NCBI GenBank assembly: GCA_015350385.1
Contig: WNKI01000002.1
Span: 9,837,546-9,901,545, forward strand
Length of the DNA stretch: 64,000 bases
Direction: 5' to 3'
Origin: Aculops lycopersici
Taxonomy: Eukaryota > Arthropoda > Arachnida > Trombidiformes > Eriophyidae
Under the pieces are notes generated by a model. The model was not told the DNA's origin, made no database searches, and saw only the letters and a program-made list of their open reading frames with translations. How positions within the stretch are numbered: the first letter of the stretch is position 1; the number at the start of each line of letters is the position of its first letter. Below, one piece after another: positions 45,781 to 56,200 of the stretch. The translations under genes were made by a program, and so were the position numbers.

Positions 45781-46180
45781 AACAGTGCCCATGATCATAA
45801 ATAAGACCCATTATTACGTCAATCGACATAACCTCTAGCCCTTTGGTGATCCGGGAGGTGCCCAGCTGTGCCTGTCGAAACCGGAAGTAAGCAGCACTGA
45901 GACATTTCCGACTAAACCTCTCTTTCCTGAAGAGTTTGAGACTCAGGCTTCCGAGCTCGCAAACGCATTCCGACTGACATGTGATGAAAGTTTTCTTGGT
46001 CAATATTTAGGCTCGCCCTCGGCGTCAATCTTAGCTAAAAGATATTCTTGAAAGCATTCGTATCTCTGACAGTTCCAACAGGTTACAAAATTACAAGCTT
46101 CTAGGAACCTCGCACATCGCTCCACATATCGCAGCCATTTTTGAATAGAGTATGCGTCGATTGGTCGTATATACCTCTAT
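45781..46180 (+). repeat. Diverged X-family fragment (copy E)
   Basis: Contains degraded versions of X words: CCGAGCTCGCANACGCATTC, GACATGTGATGAAAG, GCTCGCCCTCGGCGTCAAT. It then runs into CAGGTTNCAAAATTACAA and CACATCGCTC, words found in the 5' part of copy D. It appears mosaic and older than the other copies. Confidence 0.7.
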
Positions 46181-46230
46181 TCAAGGAATCAAGAACGAGT
46201 CCATCAAATTCAACCTCCAGTCTATATAAG

Positions 46231-47394
46231 TGTTGAGCGTCCTGTAATTTGAAATTTATTGGGAGAATCATGATTATGATCCCTCTCAGTCTCGAAAGGG
46301 AAACGGCGGGTTGATTTTATGACAAATTTCACGTTAACGATCAACTTAACTGACTCCCATTGGATACTCGAGTTTCTCTCTTTCACAAAGAAAATGGGCT
46401 GACAATCGCACATCGCTCGATATATCGCAGCAATTTTTGCATAGACCAAGTGTCAATAGTCAGGATATACTTCAATGTAACGAATAGAAAGCAAATCAAT
46501 CCAGCAGTTGGCTTATCAGCGTTTCGATGATTCATTACAAACCTCGATTAGGCGCCCCCATTCAATACTACTGAGATTCTGAACTTTCCAAGAGCTCTCT
46601 CGTAATTTTATCGATCTCTGATTGGAATTTGGTAGAGAAAACTTGATAGACCATGAAATGATATCAAAAACTAGAAAGAGGACCATTATTACGTCGGTAG
46701 ACATAAGTTCTTATCCTCTAGCAATCTCGAAATTCCCGATGGTGCCCAGCTTCGCCTGCTCGAACCGCGACTGGCGATACCCTGGCACCCCCGACTAGAC
46801 CCTCTCTTTTCCGGCGACTTGGAGCCATCGTTTTCGGCCTCCGAGCTCGCATACGCATTCTGACCGACATGTGATGAAAGATTCCTTGCTCAATATATCT
46901 GTTCGCCCTCGACGTCAATTTTGGCGAAAGAATGATTTTGGAAACATTTATATTCCAAAAACTATGCGCGATAGCAAGACGCCGACCCGACCGGAAGCTC
47001 AGAATCATGCTTCTGAGACGTTTGCAGGTATTGTTTTTAGTGTATCTTGCATAACTTTTGCAATCTAAGTGACATCTGGAAGCGGTTTTCTGCCTTATGT
47101 TCAGGCGATTATAACGAACCGATTCTAATTGCATTGCGAGCTATTGGTCATTGGTTACAAGCTGCAATTGGAGCGAGGTCGCTAGGTGGTCTTGAGGCCC
47201 CAGCGCGTCCTAGATGTGCAGTGGAAGCCACGTTGCAGGTATTCTGTCAAGCTGTAGACCAGAAGAGGAGAATTGCGGGAATCGAGGTCGAGACTTCCAG
47301 GAATATCCCAGTATCTTGGAAAAGGATAAAACCCGTTCGAGGGTATAACTTCGGAACTAGTTGAGATATCTGCATGCGGAATCCTGCACTGTGC
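46231..47394 (+). repeat. X repeat, copy B
   Basis: Its 5' part (TGTTGAGCGTCCTGTAATTTGA onward) matches the start of copy D at about 75-80 percent, unlike copies A and C. From about 46846 to the common right end it is almost identical to copy C (~1-2 percent). It is directly followed by the receptor tract. Confidence 0.85.
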
Positions 47395-47568
47395 TCTTTG
47401 TTTCATTATACATTAGCCAAGTAAGCATTTCAGTTGTTCATACAGAAACTCAGCACACCAAACGAACTGATTCCGAAGAGGGTTGGCTTAGTTTATCAAA
47501 AAATATTATGGGCTTCGCGATGAGGTTCATTGTGAATAGTATTCGAATTAAAGATTAGATTTACTTAC

Positions 47569-48642
47569 TATTGGTGACATTAAAAGGAGACAAATGATCC
47601 ATATGCTGAGGCAAATCGTTTTGGCTCCACGAGTTTGGCGGAATCTTTGCGCATAGATGGGATGGCAGACTGCTAAGTATCGATCAAAACTCATGACAAC
47701 TAGGAGCAAGCTTGAGGCAAACTGATTCAGAGAGGTTGCCGCCATGTAGAGCTATTGACAGTCATACAAATTTTGGCGAAATGAGAAAAGATTTGAATTA
47801 GATTTGAGATCATGAGCTTCCAATTTAGGCAATATGTCACCTGCAAAATGTCCTACTTACCCTACAAGGAATGAAGCCAAAGATCCAGTCCTCGACTATC
47901 ATTGTTGTCGTGAGAACAGGTAGCCCAGTTATAAACATTAGGTCGGCCATTGCGAGATTGCCAATGTAAATGTCGGTGACGCTTTCTGTTTTAGTAAATT
48001 TTAAAATGACCAATATAACCACAGTGTTTCCAATGAAGCCCACGACGAAAATTATGGTGTCGGCAACAATGATAATCTTTTGTAGAAGCGACTTTGATGC
48101 CCAACCCGCAACGTCAGCCGCATTACTTGTTGCTCGTGTTCCATTTGAGGTGACACTATTCATGGTGGTAGCATTGGCCAACAAGTCTGCAGATAATTTA
48201 ATCAGATCACTTGTTGATTCGAAGGATGATGTTAAATCGGCAACCACTTGCAATGGCGAAGAGGAAGATACCAGAGAAGAGCCACCAACACCATTAGCCG
48301 ACTCCAGCTCGTCGGCAAAACTTGCATCCGAATTCTTATTATTTGTAATGGCATCAAATTCCAACTGGTCGCCTCTGGAATTGTCGGCCTGAGGCGCCAC
48401 CGCTTCACCTTGGTCCCATTTAGATTGGTTACCTTGATCTTGTTGTTGCGTTGGCCATGATATTTGATCGTCTAGCGGAAGTCCGTGGGAGAGTTCGTAG
48501 CTTAGGAGGCATACTGATATTAGTAATATAAAGTAGTAGTAGTAGTAGCAGCGGCGGTAGCAATAGCCTCTACCCGCTATCCTAAGGACAAGCTGGCGAG
48601 TCGTTAGGGTTGGCCGGTTGAACTCATGGTGACAGTAATTAG
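47569..48642 (-). pseudogene. Truncated copy of the allatostatin-C-type receptor exons
   Basis: Near-identical copy of 1456-2529. Exon 2 equivalent is 47751-47569, and the exon 1 equivalent runs from 48642 to 47861 with the same GTAAGT donor and 109-base intron. One coding change (Ser to Thr) is visible in the N-terminal region. Homology stops at 48642, so the source start codon (equivalent to 2671) is missing. The frame runs on into repeat X without an ATG; the first in-frame ATG is close before TM1. TM5-TM7 are also missing. It is therefore a gene fragment between two X repeats and unlikely to make a working receptor. Confidence 0.88.
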
Positions 48643-48643
48643 A

Positions 48644-49668
48644 GATAAAAATAAACAAATTCAAGCCGGAAGTGATCGGTCTCTTATTATTATTAACTTT
48701 TGCTCTTAATTGGCACACCAAATATGCTAATAGGTTAGATATGTGTTAATATAACGTTCAGTCAAATGATGTATCGGAGAGTCGAGTTATATGAGAGCGA
48801 ATGAATATTCATGGGCCTCACTTAGCGATCTCCATCATGAGTCACAAAAGTTTTTAGCTGCTACGAGAATGTCACATGTTTTCATAGATTCTTGGTCAGG
48901 GTTTGATGTTGAAATTACAAAAGATGAAGGAACAGTACGCATAAATGAAAAATCAATCCAATATCACGTCGGTAGACATAAGTTTTTATCCCTTAGCAAT
49001 CTCGAAATTCCCGATGGTGCCCAGCTTCGCCTGCTCGAACCGCGGCCAGTGATACCTTGGCAGTCCTGACCAGACTCACTCTTTCCCAGTTAATTGGAGG
49101 CCCAGTTCTAAGCCTTCGAGCTCGCATACGCATTCTGACCGACATGTGATGAAAGATTCCTTGCTCAATATATCTGTTCGCCCTCGACGTCAATTTTGGC
49201 GAAAGAATGATTTTGGAAACATTTACATTCCAAAAACTATGCGCGATAGCAAGACGCCGACCCGACCGGAAGCTCAGAATCATGCTTCTGAGACGTTTGC
49301 AGGTATTGTTTTTAGTGTATCTTGCATAACTTTTGCAATCTAAGTGACATCTGGAAGCGGTTTTCTGCCTTATGTTCAGGCGATTATAACGAACCGATTC
49401 TAATTGCATTGCGAGCTATTGGTCATTGGTTACAAGCTGCAATTGGAGCGAGGTCGCTAGGTGGTCTTGAGGCCCCAGCGCGTCCTAGATGTGCAATGGA
49501 AGCCATTTTGCAGGTATTCTGTCAAGCTGTAGACCAGAAGAGGAGAATTGCGGGAATCGAGGTCGGGACTTCCAGGAATATCCCAGTATCTTGGAAAAGG
49601 ATAAAATCCGTTTGAGGGTATAACTACGGAATCGGTTGAGATATCTGCAGGCGGAATCCTGCACTGTG
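48644..49668 (+). repeat. X repeat, copy C
   Basis: Starts at the same GATAAAAATAAAC word as copy A and ends at the common GGAATCCTGCACTGTG edge. A 92-codon plus frame (48791-49069) is open here, whereas copy A has an in-frame TGA at the equivalent place near 467. The 3' 550 bases match copy B more closely than copy A. Confidence 0.85.
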
Positions 49669-50439
49669 CACTGTTATTCCAGGTGCATCATCCAAATAAA
49701 TATATTCAGCAAAATGCTCGTGAATCGATGCATACTGGGACTCCTCGCACGCGTCCTGAGGGTACTTGGTCCTGAGGGAGCCAGGTTCGCGAAACGATTC
49801 CACTATTTGGAGCCCTCCAAGAGCGAGGAGAGGTCATTGCTTTAGTTGAATCTACAAATCGCCAGCCAGCGCCTTCTTAACATATCTCTCCCGCTTCCCT
49901 GATATCATTTTCTGTGAATACAACTGAAAGAGAGGTTAACATATCTGGATGTTATCTCTTGGTCAGTGTTGCATACTTCAACTAGCTGAGCACTTGCTGC
50001 CTAGTCGTAACAAATTTACACACATGTTGATACAAAGCGCAGAGCGGGCAGACAATATCAGGTTCCCCTGTTTAACCCAAACTGAGCGCGAGATCTGTCC
50101 AGAGACTAACTATAATTGATATGAGACATTCCGCTGGCCAAAGAAACAATAGCCAGCTAGCTGAAGCAGTCTTGCTTGAGATCACGAGCAAAATTCCATG
50201 ATGTCATCCTTGTCTAGTTGTGCGCTCTTCTGACACCTTGTCTACTCAGGTCCCTAGTCTAAATATAGTCATGCGCTTCGAACGTGTAGCGGTCCTCAAC
50301 AACAGCAGGTGGTTTCCATCGGTTAGATTGAAGTGTATAGAGTTGACAAAGCAACTACATCAACAGCTAAGACAAGCAAACAAACAGCGATAATTGAGGA
50401 TATCGATAAGAGAATAAACAAGTAACCTAACAATCAAGA
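49669..50439 (+). promoter_or_regulatory. Upstream region of the secreted-protein gene
   Basis: About 770 bases of apparently unique sequence between repeat C and the gene. AT-rich candidates for a core promoter include AAATATAG near 50259-50266 and GTATAGAG near 50335-50342. No element can be assigned with confidence. Confidence 0.3.
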
Positions 50440-51396
50440 ATGATGGCTCTGAAATTAGCAATGATATTGACCCTCTTTGCGGCTAGTCTAGTCCAAGGCT
50501 CAGATTCGATTCCACGAACCAATGGAAATGACGTGGAAGAGTTCAATTCTTGGATAGCCAAAGAATTTAAAGGTCAACAAGCTACCTTTAGTGAGTTGGA
50601 AGCTAAACTCAGTGACTACTGTGCCGCTAACAAATATGTGCCGAAGGATGACGGAGGTATGGCCTTGAGTCTTATAAGGAAAGTGCTGAATCTAAAGGTA
50701 GACCCTCCATCAAATTGTAACTCTAGTAGCTCAGATAAGATTAAAAAATTAATATGGTATATGGGTTTTGACATCAAAGAACAAGTGGAAGTAGAAAAGT
50801 TAACTGACCTAAGTAGATTTGCATACTTGAAGCGCGAGGAATACGCTAAAGCCTGCGCCACGTTCCACAATGAAGAGTTGGCCAAGTCTAAATACGCGAC
50901 GTTGGGAAGGGATATTTGGCAGCCTGTCGATACGATGACAGAAACGTTTAGCAAAATCAAGGGAAACATTTTGGAGAAAAGCGATCCATTTGACAAGCAG
51001 GTTGAGAGAAAGTTGTTGAAATTTGGAACCGTTATAGATCTTCTGGCAGGCCAATCAGGTCGAGCCATTCACAAGGGGATGATTGCTCATCGTGGCAAGA
51101 ACAATATTGAAGAAATGGGCTACCCCGAAGGTGTTAGATATTTGAGGAACGGATGCGAGCTTTACATGTATGTGCTCGGCGATAAGCTTAGGGAAATTGA
51201 AAAAGATTGGCTCCCGAATGTGAATTATCCTTATGAAGTTTGCACCAAAAATGGGAAGGAAAATTGCGAGGTCCCTAAAACTTGGGGCTCATTTGTTCTA
51301 TGCAAACGTTTGCTGGCTTACAGTGATAACAAGATCAACAGCCTATTTTTAGGCACCATGGCGGGATTAAAGCGAAAGAAGGGGGCAAGCGAGTGA
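50440..51396 (+). CDS. Putative secreted protein of unknown function, 318 aa
   Basis: The only plus-strand gene supported here. The frame begins ATGATGGCT and encodes a clear signal peptide (LAMILTLFAASLVQG, cleavage predicted after ~residue 20), followed by a soluble Lys/Glu-rich protein with about seven spaced cysteines, e.g. YCAANK, ACATFH, GCELYMYV and VCTKNGKENCEVP. No transmembrane segment follows the signal, and there is no KDEL-type end; the C terminus is basic (LKRKKGASE). An AATAAA lies about 58 bases past the stop. I recognise no domain, and helix-rich content is likely. It sits between X repeats C and D, with D starting about 20 bases after the polyadenylation signal. A secreted effector, salivary or lineage-specific protein is an inference from signal peptide and setting only. 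Confidence 0.8.
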   Translation: MMALKLAMILTLFAASLVQGSDSIPRTNGNDVEEFNSWIAKEFKGQQATFSELEAKLSDYCAANKYVPKDDGGMALSLIRKVLNLKVDPPSNCNSSSSDKIKKLIWYMGFDIKEQVEVEKLTDLSRFAYLKREEYAKACATFHNEELAKSKYATLGRDIWQPVDTMTETFSKIKGNILEKSDPFDKQVERKLLKFGTVIDLLAGQSGRAIHKGMIAHRGKNNIEEMGYPEGVRYLRNGCELYMYVLGDKLREIEKDWLPNVNYPYEVCTKNGKENCEVPKTWGSFVLCKRLLAYSDNKINSLFLGTMAGLKRKKGASE

Positions 51397-51453
51397 GGCG
51401 TCGCATTTGCAAGATAGTAATTCAATCAACGATTGACCCAGTGTAGTCGCTCA

Positions 51454-51459
51454 AATAAA
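51454..51459 (+). terminator. Polyadenylation signal of the secreted-protein gene
   Basis: AATAAA (within AAATAAATAAAT) 58 bases after the TGA stop. Confidence 0.65.
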
Positions 51460-51475
51460 TAAATCTGGAACTACA

Positions 51476-52894
51476 TGTTGAGCGTCCGGTAATTTGAGGA
51501 CTCGGCGGGCGATATTAAGTGGGAGAATCATGATAGAGTCTCGAAGGACAAGCGGCAGGTTGCTATTAAGACAGATTTCACGTCGATGATCATTTGAACC
51601 AAATCCCGTTGGAAACTCGATGTTTTTCCAAATCAAAAGCATCTATTCACTCTTAGACTCATCTAGCTGGTGCTCTCTGACTGCTCTTGAGAAAATCTCA
51701 CATTCAAGTTGACTTTTTCTGGGGTCCTCGGGGACCGGGAGCGTTGCATTTACAGGTAACGATCAAAGGTTATAAAAATTCTATCAAATTCGAGTGTTTG
51801 CTAAGGCAAAAACAGTGCAAGGCGAGAGTTAAGAGTAACAATTCGAACAGGTTGCAAAATTACAATCTTTCAGAGAGAAAACGAGCAGCTAGGAGCCCCC
51901 GGCTACCAGTAGCACATCGCTCAATATATCGCAGCCATTTTTGGATAGAATATACTTCAACAGGCCAGATATACGTCTATGCAACGAATAGAAACGAGAG
52001 GCATCCAGAAGTTGACTTATCGGCGTTCCAATGAATCATATTAAACCTCAATGAGGCGTCCCCGTTCGATATTACTGAGAATTTGAACTTCTCAAGAGCT
52101 GTTTCATTATTGTATTGATCTCTGGCTGAAATTTGCTAGGTCAATCTCGTTGGGCTAAATAATGATACCCAAAAGTAGAAAGGGACCCATTGTCACGTCG
52201 GTAGAGATAAGTTCTTATCCTTCAGTGATTTAGGAATTTTCAAAGCTGCTCAAGTGCGCCTGCCCAAACTGCAAGTAGCAACACCTTGGCAGTCCTGACC
52301 AGACTCACTCTTTCCCAGTTAACTGGAGGCCCAGTTCTAAGCCTTCGAGCTCGCATACGCATTCTGACCGACATGTGATGAAAGATTCCTTGCTCAATAT
52401 ATCTGTTCGCCCTCGACGTCAATTTTGGCGAAAGAATGATTTTGGAAACATTTATATTCCAAAAACTATGCGCGATAGCAAGGCGCCGACCCGACCGGAA
52501 GCTCAGAATCATGCTTCTGAGACGTTTGCAGGTGTTGTTTTTGGTGTATCTTGCATAACTTTTGCAATCTAAGTGACATCTGGAAGCGGTTTTCTGCATC
52601 ATATTCAAGCAATTATAACGAACCGATTCTAATTGCATTGCGAGCTGTTGGTCATTTGTAACAAGCTGCAATTGGAGCGAGGTCGCTAGGTGGTCTTGGG
52701 GCCCCAGGGCGTTCTAGATGTGCAATGGAAGCCACGTTGCAGGTATTCTGTCGGGATGCAGAGCAGAAGAGGAGAATTGCGAGAATCGAGGTCGGGACTT
52801 CCAGGAATATCCCAGTATCTTGGAAAAGGATAAAATCCGTTTGAGGGTATAACTACGGAATCGGTTGAGATATCTGCATGCGGAATCCTGCAGT
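51476..52894 (+). repeat. X repeat, copy D (longest form)
   Basis: Begins TGTTGAGCGTCCGGTAATTTGAGG, as copy B does, and ends at the shared GGAATCCTGCAGTGTG edge, giving a ~1.4 kb element. Its 3' ~600 bases carry the same 65-codon plus frame and a 143-codon minus frame as other copies. The last bases can form a 5-bp stem (CTGCA/TGCAG). No transposase, RT or LTR is recognised, so it looks non-autonomous. Confidence 0.8.
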
Positions 52895-53243
52895 GTGTTC
52901 CCTTCAAGTACTACAACCAGTTGATATGACATCTGAATATCTTTACCTCTAGTGAGGCCCGACAAGTAGGTTTCACGGTTTCAGGTAGATCGTTGTCCGG
53001 AGAGTACCTTTGTCGCATAGCTCGAATTCATTTGATAATTTTTTCAACACGTGCATGAGCAACAACTAGGGCATCGTCTCGTGGTGGCTTGTTTACTTTT
53101 TCGAATTTAATGAGATCTAAACACTAACTCGTGGGCCAAGACGACACATATTTCAGAGCCTTCACAGCGTCTCACTCTCAGTGGCATAGTATTGGTAATT
53201 TGAGAAGAGAATAATGTGTATATCAAGTATCAGAATCACTCAG
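52895..53243. other. Spacer before the class C receptor 3' end
   Basis: About 350 bases of non-repeat sequence with no gene visible. Confidence 0.5.
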
Positions 53244-53249
53244 TTTATT
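53244..53249 (-). terminator. Class C receptor polyadenylation signal
   Basis: AATAAA on the minus strand about 20 bases past the receptor stop codon. Confidence 0.6.
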
Positions 53250-53269
53250 CGACTTCATCAGTTAATTTA

Positions 53270-56200
53270 TCACAGACTGTCTTCCGGTACCTTGAAGTCA
53301 ACAACCTCCCGATCCTCGCGCACCAAGCTCAGCTTCTGGTTCATAGATGATCTCCGCAAACTACGCCGATTGAATGACGAGGCCGATCTATTGAGCGACA
53401 CTTGTTGATATTCGGCCATTGATGATGCATTGTTAACCGAGCTTTCCAATTGTAAACTACAATCGATTGGATACAAGTCGTTGCCATGCAGCTGACTGGT
53501 TGAGCTGCTAGCCACCGAAGATGCACACGAGATAGTATCTAAATCCATGAACATCGAGTCTTCGGGATCCAAGAAGTTACTTGAGCTAACCAGTCGTGCA
53601 GCCGACGAAGCGTTGGAGTTATTCGATTGCCTCCGTTGAACTCTCTTGTTATTACTCTGGTAAATGTTTGAGTCACCATCAGCTGCACCAAGTTCCTCCA
53701 ATTTACGACCTCCTGTTGGAGTAACTGACTTGCTTTTTGAAGACTTGGACATTTTCAACTTCTTGCTTCCGCTTGTGGCTGGTGGTGGGTGCGTTTCGAT
53801 GGTCCCACTTGTTGCATTAGCATTAAACGAGTAAGTTCCATAGGAGCTATTGAATTGCTGCAACTTGAGTCGCTCTCGCCTCCTGCTCGGTGACGACGGC
53901 GAGTGGTGGTCGTTGTTTGCTTGCGAGAATAGAGTCAAGTCTCCAGCTTCCGCTTCTTGATGGGGCTGCGCCCACTTGTTGACGTAGCCATGATTGTTCA
54001 CTTGATTCGATGACTGATTAAACTTAACCACCTGACTCTTGTTGCCCACCTGTGGATTGCCATCGCCCGACGTGCTGATGAACTTTTTGGTACCGCGGCG
54101 ATGCCGACGACAGCATACAATTGAGCCTATGAGACCGAATAGCTGAAATCTATATATAAATAGAAAGACAAATATCAATGTACCTGAGATGATATTTGCA
54201 TAGACTAGAGTAAAGTCGTTGCAATAGCTGCTATTGATATTGCTGCTATAAACATTTGTAGACGACTGCAGTTGATCCGGGGAATTCTGTTGTGGGAAAA
54301 ATGGTTTCCTGTTGGTGTTTTGATAATCCTGTTGCTGTTGGTAGTGTTGTTTTTGTTGTTGTGAGATCAATTTGAGTGTTATCAGTGACCAGGTTAGTAT
54401 TAATAGAGTTGTGGTCATAATAATTGACTTTGCCTCCCTCAGGTAAGCGTCTAGTAATTCTTGGCGCTGCGAGCTAAGCTGCCAGTTGACATTGTTGTTA
54501 GCCAATAGAAGTCTCTTGACTGCAACTCTAAATTGTTCCTCATTCTTTGAGGCCAACTTGTAGGAGTAGATTGAGCAAAGCCAACTGATGATTAGAAGAA
54601 ATGCTGGAAACATTAAACTCAGTAGGGATTCGTAGGCAAACATTATTGGCGATCTGCCCGGCGACGAGCAATGCCAGCAGCCCATGAAGAGGGTTGGTTC
54701 GGGTGGTTGACGATGAAGCCAATAGATGGATATGATCAACTGGCATAATACCAGGCTAATCCATAGAGTCATTGACGTTCCACCAGCTGGATAGCTCGTC
54801 GAATGGTAATTATTTGAATAAAATCCATCACTTGGACTTGCTGGCGGAGACGGTGGCGTAATGGAGGCTCTAGTTTGATACCCGTTGCTCAAAACATCAA
54901 CCACCTGTTGGCCCTCCGTGATGGTATTTTGGTTGAGATCTGTGTGAGGCAAACTCTCGAAGGTAACCTCAACACTCTCCTCTATGGGATCTATATTTGC
55001 TCTTGCTTCTACTGCTGCTGCTGCTGCTGCTGCTGCATGTTCATCTGATCGGTATGGATTCTGAATCACATTTGTCTTTTGCTTGTTGATATTTGAGTTT
55101 TTCCTATTCAAATTTATAATCTTAACCAAAATTGAGCTAAATATAATGGAATAACTCAAGGCCAAACCCAAGCGCTTGAAGTAGCAAACTCCCATTGTGG
55201 CAGGCAAAAGCACCGCCATATTAATGGCAAATAGCATAAGCAAACCAGTTAATAGGAAATAGTCATTCAAACTGGAGTCGCAGGACATTTGATCTGGTGA
55301 ACTGGAACGACTTCCGCCAATAATATGCAACTTGCTACCGTAAACTGAAGACGAATTAATTGACTGTAAACTCTCCGTTCTTTTGGGTCTTGTTCCACCA
55401 AGTAAAATGGTTGGATAGAACCAAGTCATGCTCAAGCCAACACAGACAATTCCAGCCAACGAGAGGAGCGATACCAACAGACCGGAAGCTAGACGATTCG
55501 GAGCCATCAAGTTAATGGAATTTGGCTGGCCACTTGCTAGACCGCGATTCTCTCGTTGCTGCTGAATCATTTGATTGTATGCCCTTCTGATGTCCGCTTG
55601 CCTTTGTCTGTCCACCTCCTTGGCAGTCGAATCGTTGAAGAGCGACGAAGCTGAAGCTTGAATTTCATCCAGTTGCTGCTTGTCCGTGGAATTCGAGCCA
55701 CTTGTCGCGTACTGATCAACAGAATTTTGATCCAACTCTTCGAATGTAGGATTGACAATGGAATCCTCTTGAATCTCCGAAATCGGAGGCTGCAATTCTG
55801 GATCTGGCTGCCTGCTTGTTGCTGCTTGACCCTGAATTGGAGAGATAGAGCTGATGGCTTTGGGGTCGTCAATGGATTCGCTTTGCTTAAGTCGCGCCTC
55901 TTCCTGTTTGACTAGAGCAATGGTTTGTTGGATTTGGCCGCGACATAGATGACAGGTTCTTGGTGAAACGCAGCGAGACTTGATTTGTCCAAGTTGATGA
56001 AGCGAGTTAGTTATCCTGGTTTCCACATCAAGCTCCTCGGTATTTGAGTTGGAATTAAACGCCAACCTGTTGCTGATGCCATCACTTTGAACCCATAGGA
56101 TCAAGTGCCCATTGCGCCACAAGCCAACAGTTTCCAATTGTTCCTGAGAAGTTAGGGGGCCCAAATTTCTACTGTTAGCTCGCCGACCATCCACGACCAT

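Noticed and set aside
48643..48721. Extension of the second receptor copy into a unique N terminus.
   Set aside because: The extra residues are translated repeat X and begin at a TTG; there is no ATG, so it is not a genuine alternative first exon.
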